Shown: piece after piece, positions 27,008 to 36,306 of the stretch
Layout: each line of letters opens with the position of its first letter
Numbering within the stretch: position 1 is the stretch's first letter
From: Stenotrophomonas maltophilia
Lineage (GTDB): Bacteria > Pseudomonadota > Gammaproteobacteria > Xanthomonadales > Xanthomonadaceae
Direction: 5' to 3'
DNA: 64,000 bases
Assembly (NCBI GenBank): GCA_002435595.1
Contig: DJBL01000004.1
Location: 1-64,000, forward strand
The notes under the pieces: generated by a model
Seen by the model: the letters and a program-made list of their open reading frames with translations, nothing else
Told to the model about the DNA's origin: nothing
Databases searched by the model: none
Made by a program: the position numbers and the translations under genes

Positions 27008-27148
27008 CAACCTGACTCCAACTTGGTAAAAAAATGGAAGGGCGCGCGCCCCGGGATTGTCCACAATCACGCTGCACCGCAATACGCGCACTTTACCCCA
27101 TACCGGTAATGTCTCTGCAATGTCCTTCCCCCAGACCAAGGTCGACCC

Positions 27149-28408
27149 ATGTCCAAAGGTACCCTGCTCTACGCCCAGTCAGGCGGCGTCACCGCCGTCA
27201 TCAACGCCACCGCTTCGGCGGTCATCAGCACCGCCCGAGCCAAGGGAATCAAGGTCTTGGCCGCCCGCAACGGGATCCTGGGCGCGCTCCGCGAGGACCT
27301 GATCGACACCAGCCGGGAGACGGCGGCCGCCATCGCCGCACTGGCCCACACCCCCGGCGGGGCGTTCGGCTCGTGCCGCTACAAGCTCAAGTCGCTCGAG
27401 GCCGACCGGGCCAGGTACGAGCGCCTGCTGGAGGTCCTGCGCGCCCACGACGTGCGCTGGTTCCTCTACAACGGCGGCAACGACTCGGCCGATACCGCCT
27501 GGAAGGTGTCCCAGCTGGCCAAGGCCTTCGACTACGACCTGACCTGCATCGGCGTGCCCAAGACCATCGACAACGACCTGGCGGTGACCGACACCTGTCC
27601 GGGCTTCGGCTCGGCAGCCAAGTACACGGCAGTGTCGGTACGCGAAGCGGCGCTGGACGTGGCGGCGATGGCCGAGACCTCGACCAAGGTGTTCGTGTAT
27701 GAGGCGATGGGCCGCCACGCCGGCTGGCTGGCAGCCGCCGCCGGCCTGGCCGGCGACGGCCCCGACGATGCCCCGCACATCATCCTGCTGCCCGAGCGCG
27801 CCTACGACGAGGCCGCCTTCCTGGCCAAGGTCAAGCAGATAGTCGAGCGGGTGGGTCATTGCGTGGTGGTGGCCTCCGAAGGCATCCAGACCGCCGACGG
27901 CACCTTCGTCGCCGATGCCGGCGGCGGCAAGGATTCGTTCGGGCATACCCAGCTGGGCGGCGTGGCCTCGCAGTTGGCCGGCCGGGTCAAGGACGTGCTG
28001 GGCTACAAGGTGCACTGGACCCTGCCCGATTACCTGCAGCGCTCGGCGCGCCACATCGCCTCCAAAACCGACTGGGAACAGGCCCAGGCGGTGGGCAAGG
28101 CGGCGGTGCAGTTCGCCCTGAAGGGCCAGAACGCGGTGATGCCGGTGATCGTGCGCAGCAGCGACGCGCCCTACCGCTGGAAGATCGAGGCCGCGCCGCT
28201 GCACAAGGTGGCCAACCATGAAAAGAAGATGCCGGCCAGCTTCATCCGCAAGGACGGGTTCGGCATCACTGCCAAAGCGCGCGCGTATCTGTCGCCGCTG
28301 ATCAGGGGCGAGGCACCGCTGCCGTACGGCACCGATGGCTTGCCCAGGTATGTGACGCTCAAGAACGTGGGCGTGAAGAAGAAGCTGCCGGCCTGGCAGG
28401 ACGGCTGA
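27149..28408 (+). CDS. pfp: Pyrophosphate-dependent phosphofructokinase
   Basis: The 419-residue protein belongs to the PfkA superfamily, PPi-dependent branch. GGNDSAD (around residues 109-115) has Asp after the GGN pair, where ATP-dependent enzymes have Gly, and PKTIDND carries the catalytic Asp and the Lys associated with PPi use. MGRHAGWLAA and ASEGIQTADG are further family blocks. It phosphorylates fructose 6-phosphate reversibly using PPi, as in Xanthomonas, which lacks ATP-PFK. Two other PPi enzymes, an H+-PPase and soluble PPase, lie within 8 kb, so PPi turnover is a shared theme. Confidence 0.92.
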   Translation: MSKGTLLYAQSGGVTAVINATASAVISTARAKGIKVLAARNGILGALREDLIDTSRETAAAIAALAHTPGGAFGSCRYKLKSLEADRARYERLLEVLRAHDVRWFLYNGGNDSADTAWKVSQLAKAFDYDLTCIGVPKTIDNDLAVTDTCPGFGSAAKYTAVSVREAALDVAAMAETSTKVFVYEAMGRHAGWLAAAAGLAGDGPDDAPHIILLPERAYDEAAFLAKVKQIVERVGHCVVVASEGIQTADGTFVADAGGGKDSFGHTQLGGVASQLAGRVKDVLGYKVHWTLPDYLQRSARHIASKTDWEQAQAVGKAAVQFALKGQNAVMPVIVRSSDAPYRWKIEAAPLHKVANHEKKMPASFIRKDGFGITAKARAYLSPLIRGEAPLPYGTDGLPRYVTLKNVGVKKKLPAWQDG

Positions 28409-28566
28409 GCGCGGCCGGCCGGTGGCGCGCCTGCTGGCGTGCCACCACGCCGACAATTGCGGTGCGCCGGGACGCCCCATACAATCGCGCCGAGCCGGCA
28501 GGACATGCGGGCTTTTGCACCCGCAACCCCATTCCGCACCTGCGTGCGATGACAAGGACTGTATCG

Positions 28567-29364
28567 ATGAAGCGCCACACCCTGGTTTCCCTGCTGCTGC
28601 TTGCCGTAGCGGCTCCCGCCTTTGCCGACACCTGCGAAAGCAGCTTCCAGAAGAAGGGCAACCCCCTTTCCGGCACCACCTACACCGCCTCGGTGACCGT
28701 GCCCGAGCTGACCGTCAAGAGCGCGATCGGCCAGATGAACGTGATCGCCAAGGGCAACAACATGGACGTGTTGAGCTCGGACGTGGAAAACGGCGCGATG
28801 CTGATCGAAGATCCGCAGACGGCGATGCACAAGACCATTCCGATCATCATCAGCGCTACCAGCGAGGGCCGCACCGGCACCGTGGCGATGACGGTCAAGC
28901 TCAACCCCGGCGCCTTCGCCAAGGCCGATGCGATCCGGGCCGAGATGTGCAAGATGCTGACCCAGGTCAAGCCGGGCAAGGCGGGCGAGCAGTTCGCCGC
29001 GTCCACGCCGAAGGCCTCCACGGTGAACATCTCCGCCAGCGATTTCGGCTTCCAGCTGCGCACGCAGCACAAGGACAACCCGGCCGCGATCGAACCGCGC
29101 TACAAGGGCAAGATCTATTCGATCACCGGCCGGGTCAACGGTGTGCTCAAGAGCGGCGGCACCTACAACACCGGCTTCGAACTGCCCAACGGCTCCGGTG
29201 GCATCGACTTTGAAAGCGTGGCCATCACCTGCGCCTTCGCGCCCAGCCAGGCCGCCTTTGCGCTGGCGTTGCGCCCGAAGGAAAAGGTCACCCTGGTCGG
29301 CGTGGTCGACCATTACGACCAGATCGGCCGCGTGCTGTGGCTGAAGGACTGCAAGGGCAACTAA
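28567..29364 (+). CDS. Exported OB-fold (tRNA_anti-like) protein
   Basis: The 265-residue protein has a cleavable signal peptide (about residues 1-20, ending AFAD). Residues 20-150 form a domain I do not recognise, with a C-rich start (DTCESSF). The C-terminal part (about 172-262) has the tRNA_anti-like OB fold pattern: YKGKIYSITGRVNGV, FELPNGSG, VTLVGVVDHYDQIGRVLWLKDC. Such exported OB proteins are widespread and unassigned. The ATG at 28567 is used since it begins the signal peptide; an in-frame ATG at 28549 is possible. A strong terminator follows. Confidence 0.72.
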   Translation: MKRHTLVSLLLLAVAAPAFADTCESSFQKKGNPLSGTTYTASVTVPELTVKSAIGQMNVIAKGNNMDVLSSDVENGAMLIEDPQTAMHKTIPIIISATSEGRTGTVAMTVKLNPGAFAKADAIRAEMCKMLTQVKPGKAGEQFAASTPKASTVNISASDFGFQLRTQHKDNPAAIEPRYKGKIYSITGRVNGVLKSGGTYNTGFELPNGSGGIDFESVAITCAFAPSQAAFALALRPKEKVTLVGVVDHYDQIGRVLWLKDCKGN

Positions 29365-29390
29365 GCCCGGCCAGCCCCGCGTGATACCCA

Positions 29391-29422
29391 AGCCCGGATC
29401 GGCAGTGCCGTCCGGGCTTTTT
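29391..29422 (+). terminator. Intrinsic terminator after the OB-fold gene
   Basis: AGCCCGGA (29391-29398) pairs with TCCGGGCT (29411-29418), with an inner CGGCA/TGCCG stem, followed by a run of five T. Confidence 0.85.
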
Positions 29423-29459
29423 CATGGGTCAGAGGCTGCGTCGGCGACCGCCCACGCGC

Positions 29460-29963
29460 TCAACGGCAGGCCTTGCCCTCCACCACCAGCTGCGCGGCGA
29501 ACATCGGGATCTGCGCGATCTTGCCGGCGGCGGCCTGCTTCTTGGCCTCTTCCAGGTAGATGCGCGACTGGCCCTGGCCGTCCAGTTCGGCCTTGTGCGC
29601 CACCGGCATGCGCCACACGCGCACCACCGCCTGCTGCGCCGGGCACGCGGCGTTCGGCACGCGGATCACATCGTTGAGCTTCCAGCCTTTCGCTTCGCTG
29701 GGCTGGGCCTTGTCGAAATCGACGAAGCGGGCCCGCGGCTGGCACTGCTCACTGGTGCGCACCACGGCGAACGTGTACGGCTGCGCGGCATCGGCGGTGA
29801 ACATGCCCTCCAGCCGCGCACAGGCCTCGGGGATCTGGCGCAGCGTATGGGCCGCACCGACCGCCTGCGGGGCGCCGGCGGCGCGTTTCAGCTCGGGGGT
29901 TTCAGCGGCATTGGCGGCCACGGCAGGCAGCAGCGCCAGCCAGAGCAGGTGACGGGTGGACAT
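29460..29963 (-). CDS. Secreted protein of unknown function
   Basis: The 167-residue protein starts with a clear signal peptide ([20 protein letters not shown]). I do not recognise the mature domain. It has four cysteines: [21 protein letters not shown] and the penultimate KAC, which could make two disulfides. The pattern [32 protein letters not shown] gives a helix followed by a beta-strand at the end. Periplasmic or secreted location is inferred. It converges with the OB-fold gene, separated by the terminator, and is divergent from hppA. Confidence 0.6.
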   Translation of the reverse strand: MSTRHLLWLALLPAVAANAAETPELKRAAGAPQAVGAAHTLRQIPEACARLEGMFTADAAQPYTFAVVRTSEQCQPRARFVDFDKAQPSEAKGWKLNDVIRVPNAACPAQQAVVRVWRMPVAHKAELDGQGQSRIYLEEAKKQAAAGKIAQIPMFAAQLVVEGKACR

Positions 29964-30142
29964 GGCGGAACTCCGGATGCTGGGGATGGGCCGAGGCTGC
30001 CAGCGGGTGGCTGAACGGCGTGGCAAGGCGTCCCATCAACGCCTGGCGGGGGGGCCCGTGGTTTTCGCAGCACACCATGGGGCGACAGCGCGCATGCGAT
30101 GGCGCGTACCCGGCAGATCGCCGATGCGGAGGGGCGTGCGTG

Positions 30143-30191
30143 GTTGCCGGCCAGCGGCCGGCACTACCCGTATGCGGGTGTTGCCCGCATA
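30143..30191. repeat. REP-like palindrome plus second hairpin upstream of hppA
   Basis: The 376-bp gap before hppA holds GCCGGCC-AGC-GGCCGGC (30146-30162) flanked by GGTT and ACTACC, a good GTAG-type REP on the minus strand, and TATGCGGG/CCCGCATA (30171-30191). I see no gene in the rest of the gap; a promoter for hppA is not obvious. Confidence 0.6.
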
Positions 30192-30339
30192 CTCGGGGCA
30201 CCAGGGATTGCTGAACACCGCCACACGCTTGAAGACCGGGCACGGTCTGCACGGGTTGGTCCAAGGTTGCAGCCCGTTGTGCCCCGCGTGGAGAGGTTCG
30301 TCCGTTCACTGGATGCCATTCCATCACCCGGGAGGGGAC

Positions 30340-32367
30340 ATGCTGGAACGTTACGGGCTTTCTCTGGCGCTGTTCTGCGCCATCCTCGCGATTCTCTACG
30401 GCATCGTGTCGGCACGCTGGATCCTCCGGCAACCGGCTGGCAATGCCCGCATGCAGGAAATCGCCGCCGCCATCCAGGAAGGCGCGCGCGCCTATCTCAA
30501 CCGTCAGTACCTCACCATCGGCATCGCCGGCGTCATCCTGTTCGTGCTCGTCGGGGTGTTCCTGAGCTGGTACACCGCCACCGGCTTCGCCATCGGCGCA
30601 CTCCTGTCCGGCGCGGCCGGCTATATCGGTATGAACGTGTCGGTGCGCGCCAACGTGCGCACCGCCGAAGCCGCGCGCAACGGCCTGAGCGCGGCCATGG
30701 ACGTGGCCTTCCGCGGTGGTGCCATCACCGGCATGCTCGTGGTGGGGCTGGGGCTGCTGGGCGTGGCCGGGTACTACGCGCTGCTGCTGCGCATGGGGCT
30801 GGACACGGCAACCGCGCTGCACGCCCTGGTCGGGCTGGCGTTCGGCTCGTCGCTGATCTCCATCTTCGCCCGCCTCGGTGGTGGCATCTTCACCAAGGGC
30901 GCCGACGTGGGCGCGGACCTGGTCGGCAAGGTCGAAGCCGGCATTCCCGAGGATGATCCGCGCAACCCTGCGGTGATCGCCGACAACGTCGGTGACAACG
31001 TCGGCGACTGCGCCGGCATGGCCGCGGACCTGTTCGAAACCTATGCGGTGACGGTGATCGCCACGATGCTGCTGGGCAGCCTGATGATCGCCGAAGCCGG
31101 CCGCAACGCCGTGCTGTACCCGCTGGTCCTGGGCGGTGTGTCGATCATCGCCTCGATCATCGGCGCGGTGTTCGTCAAGGTGAAGCCCGGTGGCTCGATC
31201 ATGGGCGCGCTGTACAAGGGCGTGATCGTGTCGGCCGTGCTGGCGGCGATCGCGTTCTATCCGATCACCACCCAGCTGATGCCCGACAACAGCCACGGCG
31301 CGCTGAACCTGTACTTCTGCGCACTGATCGGGCTGGTGCTCACCGGGCTGATCGTGTGGATCACCGAGTACTACACCGGCACCCAGTACAAGCCGGTGCA
31401 GCACGTCGCACAGGCCTCCACCACCGGGCACGGAACCAACATCATCGCCGGGCTGGGGGTATCGATGAAGTCGACCGCGCTGCCGGTGATCGCGGTGTGC
31501 GTGGCGATCTGGCTGGCGCACTACTTCGGCGGGCTGTACGGCATCGCCATCGCCGCCACCGCGATGCTGTCCATGGCTGGCATGATCGTGGCGCTGGACG
31601 CCTACGGCCCGATCACCGACAACGCCGGCGGCATTGCCGAAATGGCCGAGCTGCCCTCGGATATCCGCGACATCACCGATCCGCTGGATGCCGTGGGCAA
31701 TACCACCAAGGCAGTGACCAAGGGCTATGCGATCGGTTCGGCCGCCCTGGCCGCCCTGGTGCTGTTTGCCGACTACACCCACAACCTGCAGGCCGCCCAT
31801 CCCGGCGAGGTGTTCGCCTTCGACCTGTCCGACCACACGGTGATCATCGGCCTGCTGATCGGCGGCCTGATCCCCTACCTGTTCGGTGCGATGGCCATGG
31901 AAGCGGTGGGCCGCGCCGCCGGGGCGGTGGTGGAGGAAGTGCGCCGCCAGTTCCGGGAGATTCCCGGGATCATGGAAGGCACCGGCAAGCCGCAGTATGA
32001 CCGCGCGGTGGACATGCTGACCCGCTCGGCGATCCGCGAAATGATCGTGCCCTCGCTGTTGCCGGTGGCCGTGCCCATGGTGGTGGGCCTGTTGCTGGGG
32101 CCGCGCGCCCTGGGCGGCTTGCTGATCGGCACCATCGTCACCGGGCTGTTCGTGGCGATCTCGATGACCACCGGCGGTGGGGCGTGGGACAACGCCAAGA
32201 AGTACATCGAAGATGGCCACTTCGGCGGCAAGGGCAGCGAGGCCCACAAGGCGGCCGTCACCGGCGACACCGTGGGTGATCCGTACAAGGACACCGCTGG
32301 GCCGGCGATCAATCCGTTGATCAAGATCATCAACATCGTGGCGCTGTTGCTGGTGCCGCTGCTGTAG
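30340..32367 (+). CDS. hppA: H+-translocating pyrophosphatase, K+-independent type
   Basis: The 675-residue integral membrane protein pumps protons using pyrophosphate hydrolysis. The catalytic site shows as [39 protein letters not shown] and the C-terminal [21 protein letters not shown], with Lys, is the signature of K+-independent pumps; K+-dependent ones have Ala there. The start ATG 30340 has a strong GGAGGGG ribosome site 5 nt upstream; upstream codons in the frame are not part of the protein. About 15-16 transmembrane helices are expected. Neighbouring PPi enzymes suggest a PPi-based energy economy. Confidence 0.95.
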   Translation: MLERYGLSLALFCAILAILYGIVSARWILRQPAGNARMQEIAAAIQEGARAYLNRQYLTIGIAGVILFVLVGVFLSWYTATGFAIGALLSGAAGYIGMNVSVRANVRTAEAARNGLSAAMDVAFRGGAITGMLVVGLGLLGVAGYYALLLRMGLDTATALHALVGLAFGSSLISIFARLGGGIFTKGADVGADLVGKVEAGIPEDDPRNPAVIADNVGDNVGDCAGMAADLFETYAVTVIATMLLGSLMIAEAGRNAVLYPLVLGGVSIIASIIGAVFVKVKPGGSIMGALYKGVIVSAVLAAIAFYPITTQLMPDNSHGALNLYFCALIGLVLTGLIVWITEYYTGTQYKPVQHVAQASTTGHGTNIIAGLGVSMKSTALPVIAVCVAIWLAHYFGGLYGIAIAATAMLSMAGMIVALDAYGPITDNAGGIAEMAELPSDIRDITDPLDAVGNTTKAVTKGYAIGSAALAALVLFADYTHNLQAAHPGEVFAFDLSDHTVIIGLLIGGLIPYLFGAMAMEAVGRAAGAVVEEVRRQFREIPGIMEGTGKPQYDRAVDMLTRSAIREMIVPSLLPVAVPMVVGLLLGPRALGGLLIGTIVTGLFVAISMTTGGGAWDNAKKYIEDGHFGGKGSEAHKAAVTGDTVGDPYKDTAGPAINPLIKIINIVALLLVPLL

Positions 32368-32406
32368 GCACACCGTCGCCCGGCCCCTGGCCGGGCGGCA
32401 CCGGAC

Positions 32407-32600
32407 TCAGCGCCGGCGGATGGAGAACGCCGCCGGCACCATCACCTCGACCGGGTCGCCGCCGATCTCCGGCGGCGGCGCCGGCACCGGGCCGCCACCG
32501 CGCACGGTGGCCAGCGTTTCGGCATCCAGCAACGCATGCCCCGCGTATCGATGGCGATCATGGCGCGCTGGCAGGGCCACGCGGAACACGGCCTGCGCGA
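32407..32600 (-). pseudogene. Relic of a TonB C-terminal domain
   Basis: On the minus strand the frame ends AGHALLDAETLA...PPEIGGDPVEVMVPAAFSIRR, which resembles the TonB C-terminal box (GhalLDaaal...aPPPpxlgg...v.vPv.F). Upstream sequence does not continue as a TonB protein: no transmembrane anchor or Pro-rich linker appears in any frame. It lies between hppA and a DUF2789 gene. The alternative is a short independent ORF of 110 codons (32407-32739), whose N-terminal part is not protein-like. Confidence 0.4.
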
Positions 32601-32762
32601 GCACCCCGGCGATGCAGCGCGCAGATGCTCCAGCCGGGACGTCCGCCACGACGCCAATGCCAGGACGGGGCTGGCGGCCGCCGCGCCCTACCCGATCCGG
32701 CGATGTCGGCGTCACGCGATCACGCAGATAATGGCGCACCCCTTTCCAGGAATACCGCCGTG

Positions 32763-33020
32763 ATGATCACCACCGAGCCGCGCATGACCAACCTGTTCCT
32801 GCAACTGGGACTGGATGCCTCCGAGCAGGGCATCGCCGCCTTCATCCAGGCCCACCAGCTGCCGACCGAGGTGGCGCTGGTGGATGCGCCGTACTGGAAC
32901 GACGGCCAGCGCCAGTTCCTCGCCGAACAGCTCAAATCCGATGCGGACTGGGCGATCATCGTCGACGAACTGGGCGAGGCCCTGCACGCCGACGCGGTGG
33001 CCCGGCAGACCCAGGCCTGA
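32763..33020 (+). CDS. DUF2789 family protein
   Basis: This 85-residue protein matches DUF2789, a small family of unknown function: NLFLQLGLDASEQGIAAFIQAH, then a DAPYWNDGQRQFLAEQ core and DADWAIIVDELGEAL. Conserved positions are well kept. The start is either ATG 32763 or ATG 32784 (MTNLFLQ), and GTG 32760 is also possible. A 9-bp stem terminator follows within 8 bp of the stop. Function cannot be assigned. Confidence 0.82.
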   Translation: MITTEPRMTNLFLQLGLDASEQGIAAFIQAHQLPTEVALVDAPYWNDGQRQFLAEQLKSDADWAIIVDELGEALHADAVARQTQA

Positions 33021-33027
33021 GCACAAC

Positions 33028-33059
33028 GCGCAGGGAGCGGTCGTTGCCGGTCCCTGCGC
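33028..33059 (+). terminator. Terminator-like hairpin after the DUF2789 gene
   Basis: GCGCAGGGA (33028-33036) pairs perfectly with TCCCTGCGC (33051-33059). No T-tract follows. The rest of the gap to 33332 shows no gene; a GAGAAT stretch at about 33288 faintly resembles a Fur half-site. Confidence 0.45.
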
Positions 33060-33332
33060 AGTACATGCGCTCGGCAGCGATAGATCGGTGACAACCACAC
33101 GCTCCGGCCCGGTGCCGGCACCCCGCCCAGCGCCAGCCAAGCCCCACGCTCGCATCACCGTCGGTGGACAGATCCTGCGCCGTACGGATGGCCCAGGATG
33201 CGCTGCGCCCGGATCAGCAGCTCGGTAAGCGTTGAGGCGTTGCACAAGCGCAGGCAGGACGGCGCGGCAGGTTATGCCTCAAATGAGAATGCGTGACGTT
33301 CGACTGCGACAGGGCGGCGCCGGACGCCTCGT

Positions 33333-34256
33333 TCACAGGCAGTCGGTCAGGCCTTGGTACACGCTGAGGGTGGTACCGGGCAGCGTGGCATCCAGCGCCG
33401 CATCGCCCTGAAGGGTGTCCAGCAACAACGGCAGCGGCGTGTCCGGCGCCACTGGCAGCAGGCAGGCCCAGTCGCGGCCATCCACCTCGATCCGCCCGCT
33501 GTCCGGGTCAACCGCCGCATTGCTGCCGGCGAACGTCCACCGACACTCCTGCACCCGGCCGCTGGCGGCCAGCACCGCGCAGCGCAGGCGCATCGCCTGC
33601 AGGTTGTAGTACTCCCCTTCGCAGAAGGTGTCGCCGCAGATCTGGTCGAAGCCGCGCACCAGCGCCTGCTCCGTCTGGCGGAAGCGCCACTGGCCCTGGC
33701 CCGCCCGCGGATAGTCGCGGGCATCCACATAGCGCGCCGACGTCCGCGCACCGGGCGCGGCCCGGGCAGGCCGCTGCAGGCACGCGCCGACCGCCTCCCC
33801 CACCGACTGCCGCGCGCCAGGCAAGGTCACCGTCAGCGGCTCCGGCCCTGCCAGCGCCGTGTGGAACGCCTCCACCGGCACGCCGGTGCCGAGTGGCAGG
33901 GCACACGCCCAGCGGCGGTTGTCGACCAGCACGCTGCCGGTGCCCGGGTCGACCTGGAGGTCGCTGGCAATGAAGATCCAGGTGCAGGCCTGCACGCGGG
34001 CGTTGGCCGCCCGCACCGAGCAGCGCAGCTGCAGTGCGCGCAGATTGCTGTAGGGCCCTTCGCACAGGGTGTCGGCACAGACCACGTCGAAGCGCTGGGC
34101 CAGGTGCGCTTCCAGATCATGGAAGCGATCCCAGTTGGCCTCCCCGGACGGGAAATCGACCAGGTCCACGAACGCCGGCCGTGCCAGCAACGGCGGGCTG
34201 AACAATACCGGCACCAGTACCAGCAGGCGCCGCGACAGACGAAGGATCCACTGCAT
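33333..34256 (-). CDS. Exported protein with duplicated Cys-containing module
   Basis: The 307-residue protein has an N-terminal signal/anchor (RRLLVLVPVLFSPPLLARP) followed by two copies of a module of about 130 residues. Each starts with CADTLCEGPYSNLRALQLRC or CGDTFCEGEYYNLQAMRLRC, continues with VQACTWIF or VQECRWTF, WACALPLG or WACLLPVA, and TLPG near the end, and closes with CL. Each module carries six cysteines that could form disulfides. I do not recognise the family. It is exported, so periplasmic or surface location is likely. It is divergent from ppa across 183 bp. Confidence 0.65.
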   Translation of the reverse strand: MQWILRLSRRLLVLVPVLFSPPLLARPAFVDLVDFPSGEANWDRFHDLEAHLAQRFDVVCADTLCEGPYSNLRALQLRCSVRAANARVQACTWIFIASDLQVDPGTGSVLVDNRRWACALPLGTGVPVEAFHTALAGPEPLTVTLPGARQSVGEAVGACLQRPARAAPGARTSARYVDARDYPRAGQGQWRFRQTEQALVRGFDQICGDTFCEGEYYNLQAMRLRCAVLAASGRVQECRWTFAGSNAAVDPDSGRIEVDGRDWACLLPVAPDTPLPLLLDTLQGDAALDATLPGTTLSVYQGLTDCL

Positions 34257-34371
34257 GGCCAAGCTCCACGGGAAGGGTGTCCAGCATCGCCGCGCCCGGC
34301 CCCGGCGGCCATCGGCCGGCGGCGACCCGGCCGGTGGGGAAACCCGGCGTGGCGGCGTCGGGCGACGCTGG

Positions 34372-34400
34372 CTGCACACGGGCGGGCAAAGGCATAAAAT
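34372..34400 (+). promoter_or_regulatory. Candidate promoter for ppa
   Basis: CTGCAC (34372-34377) and TAAAAT (34395-34400) are spaced 17 bp apart, giving an expected start about 33 nt before the ppa ATG. Confidence 0.5.
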
Positions 34401-34439
34401 GGGGGGCTATCTGCCTACATCCCCCTCTCGGAGTACACC

Positions 34440-34976
34440 ATGGGTCTGGAACTCGTCTCGCCCGGCAAGAACCCGCCGGAAGAAATCAACGTCATCATCG
34501 AGATCCCGAAGGATTCCGAGCCGGTCAAGTACGAAGTGGACAAGGAAACCGGCGCGATCTTCGTCGACCGCATCCTCTCCACCCCGATGCGCTACCCGTG
34601 CAACTACGGCTACGTGCCGAGCACCCTGTGCGGCGACGGCGATCCGGCCGACGTGCTGGTGGTGCTGCCGCTGCCGCTGGTCCCGGGCTCGGTGGTGCGT
34701 TGCCGTCCGGTCGGCGTGCTCAAGATGAGCGATGAAGCCGGCAGCGACGAGAAGATCCTGGCCGTGCCGATCTCCAAGGTGTTCAGCGGCTATGCCCACG
34801 TGGAAGACATCGAGCAGGTGTCCAGCCACTGGCTGGAGCGCATCGGCCACTTCTTCGAGCACTACAAGGACCTGGAAAAGGGCAAGTGGGTCAAGCTCGA
34901 CGGGTGGGGCGGCGCGGCCGAGGCCAAGCAGATCCTGGTCGATGCGCACCAGCGCTACCTGGGCAACATCGCCTGA
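34440..34976 (+). CDS. ppa: Inorganic pyrophosphatase (soluble, family I)
   Basis: The 178-residue enzyme hydrolyses PPi to phosphate in the cytoplasm. Catalytic blocks are EVDKETGAIFVDRI, YPCNYGYVP, GDGDPADVLVV (the D-G-D-P-A-D-V signature with metal-binding Asp residues) and KMSDEAGSDEKI. Length matches bacterial hexameric PPases. It is preceded by a promoter-like pair. It lies within 8 kb of the PPi-dependent PFK and the H+-PPase, which use the same substrate, so the balance between them decides whether PPi energy is wasted or captured. Confidence 0.96.
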   Translation: MGLELVSPGKNPPEEINVIIEIPKDSEPVKYEVDKETGAIFVDRILSTPMRYPCNYGYVPSTLCGDGDPADVLVVLPLPLVPGSVVRCRPVGVLKMSDEAGSDEKILAVPISKVFSGYAHVEDIEQVSSHWLERIGHFFEHYKDLEKGKWVKLDGWGGAAEAKQILVDAHQRYLGNIA

Positions 34977-35128
34977 GACTGAACGGCATCGCTCCAGCGC
35001 AGGCGCGCTGGAGCGATGAGCATCACGTTTTTTGAATGCGGCACATCACTATTTGTGCTGGATTGGGTACATTGCGTCTTCACACCGTCCACGGTGCGTT
35101 TCACCGTGGTCAGCCAGGGGACTGTGTC

Positions 35129-36247
35129 GTGCGTATTCTGCTTGTTGGGGACCAAGCCAGCCTGTCGGCTGAGCTGATGGATTTCATTGCCGATCTTGGG
35201 GAAGAGTGGCAACCGTTGACCGCATCGGACGGCCAGGCGGCCATGAACATCGTCGCCGCCGGTCCGATCGACGCGGTGATTGCCTGCCCGACCCTGCCCG
35301 ATCTCAACGCCACCACCTTGCTGGGGCAGATCCGCACCCTGCGCCCGGAGACCATCCGGATCGCGCTGGTGGAAGCTGCCCAGGGCAACCGCCCACCCCC
35401 GGCCCGCCTGATCGGCGTGGCCCACCGTTTCCTGCCGATGCCGCTGGCACCGGAGGTCCTGCTCGAAGCCCTTACCAGCCTGGAAGAGCTGCGCGAGCTG
35501 CTGGACAGCGCGCGCCTGCGCAGCGCGATCGGCCGCATCGAGAAGCTGCCCTCGCCCCCGCACCTGTATTTGAGCCTGACCCAGGCGCTGGAACACGACG
35601 ACGACACCAACACCGCCGACGTCTCCAAGCTGGTGGCGGCCGACCCGGCGATCGCGGCCAAGGTGCTGCAGCTGTCCAACTCGGCGTTCTTCAACAGTGG
35701 CCGGACCATCTCCGACCTGCGCACCGCCGTGACCCGCCTGGGCCTGTCCACGCTGCGCGACCTGGTGCTGGCCAGCGAAGTGTTCTCCGCGCCGCCGTTG
35801 TCCGGGGCCGAACGCAACTCGCTGCAGCAACGCGCCCTGCTCGCCTCGCGGCTGGCGGCCAAGCTGCTGCCCGACTCCAGCGCCGAGCTCGGCGCCACGG
35901 CCGCGCTGTTGGCCGACATCGGCCTGCTGCTGCCGGGCGTGCGCAATGAGCGCCTGCCGGCCGAGGCCGATGACGAGCGCCCGGGCCATGCCGAGGCCGG
36001 TGCCTACCTGCTGGGCCTGTGGGGCCTGCCGATGCCGATCATCGAAGCGGTCGCCTTCCACCTGCAGCCGCAGAAGTCCAACACGCGCAGCTTCTGGGTG
36101 ACCGGTGCGGTGCACGTGGCCCTGGCGCTGATCAATGGCGATCCGGTCGACGAGGACTACCTGCAGCGCGCCGGCGTGCTGCAGAAGCTGCCGCAGTGGC
36201 GCGACCACGCCAATGCCCTGATGGGGCTGGTGGCCGCCGAGGCCTGA
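35129..36247 (+). CDS. Response-regulator-like/HDOD domain protein
   Basis: The 372-residue protein starts with a receiver-like domain (VRILLVGDQASLSAELMDFIADL, residues 1-120). Its phosphoacceptor region (DAVIACPTLPDL) lacks an obvious Asp at the standard spot, so it may be a pseudo-receiver. A linker leads to an HDOD domain from about 170 to the end (LPSPPHLYLSLTQAL, VAADPAIAAKVLQLSNSAFF, GLSTLRDLVLASEVF). HDOD proteins are signalling adaptors in Xanthomonas related to RpfG-type output. GTG 35129 is chosen because it begins the receiver fold. A strong terminator follows. Confidence 0.85.
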   Translation: MRILLVGDQASLSAELMDFIADLGEEWQPLTASDGQAAMNIVAAGPIDAVIACPTLPDLNATTLLGQIRTLRPETIRIALVEAAQGNRPPPARLIGVAHRFLPMPLAPEVLLEALTSLEELRELLDSARLRSAIGRIEKLPSPPHLYLSLTQALEHDDDTNTADVSKLVAADPAIAAKVLQLSNSAFFNSGRTISDLRTAVTRLGLSTLRDLVLASEVFSAPPLSGAERNSLQQRALLASRLAAKLLPDSSAELGATAALLADIGLLLPGVRNERLPAEADDERPGHAEAGAYLLGLWGLPMPIIEAVAFHLQPQKSNTRSFWVTGAVHVALALINGDPVDEDYLQRAGVLQKLPQWRDHANALMGLVAAEA

Positions 36248-36273
36248 GTCCGGCTGGCGGGGGTGGGGCACAG

Positions 36274-36306
36274 GATGGCGCGCCGTGAGGGCGCGCCATC
36301 GTCGTT
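36274..36306 (+). terminator. Strong hairpin terminator after the HDOD gene
   Basis: GATGGCGCGCC (36274-36284) and GGCGCGCCATC (36290-36300) form a perfect 11-bp stem, with a short GTCGTTT tail. Confidence 0.7.

Noticed and set aside
29902..32373. An 823-codon His-rich minus-strand frame opposite hppA
   Set aside because: It mirrors the pump's hydrophobic codons and shows no recognisable domain.
33280..33300. Fur box
   Set aside because: Only one half-site resembles a Fur motif and no iron gene follows.
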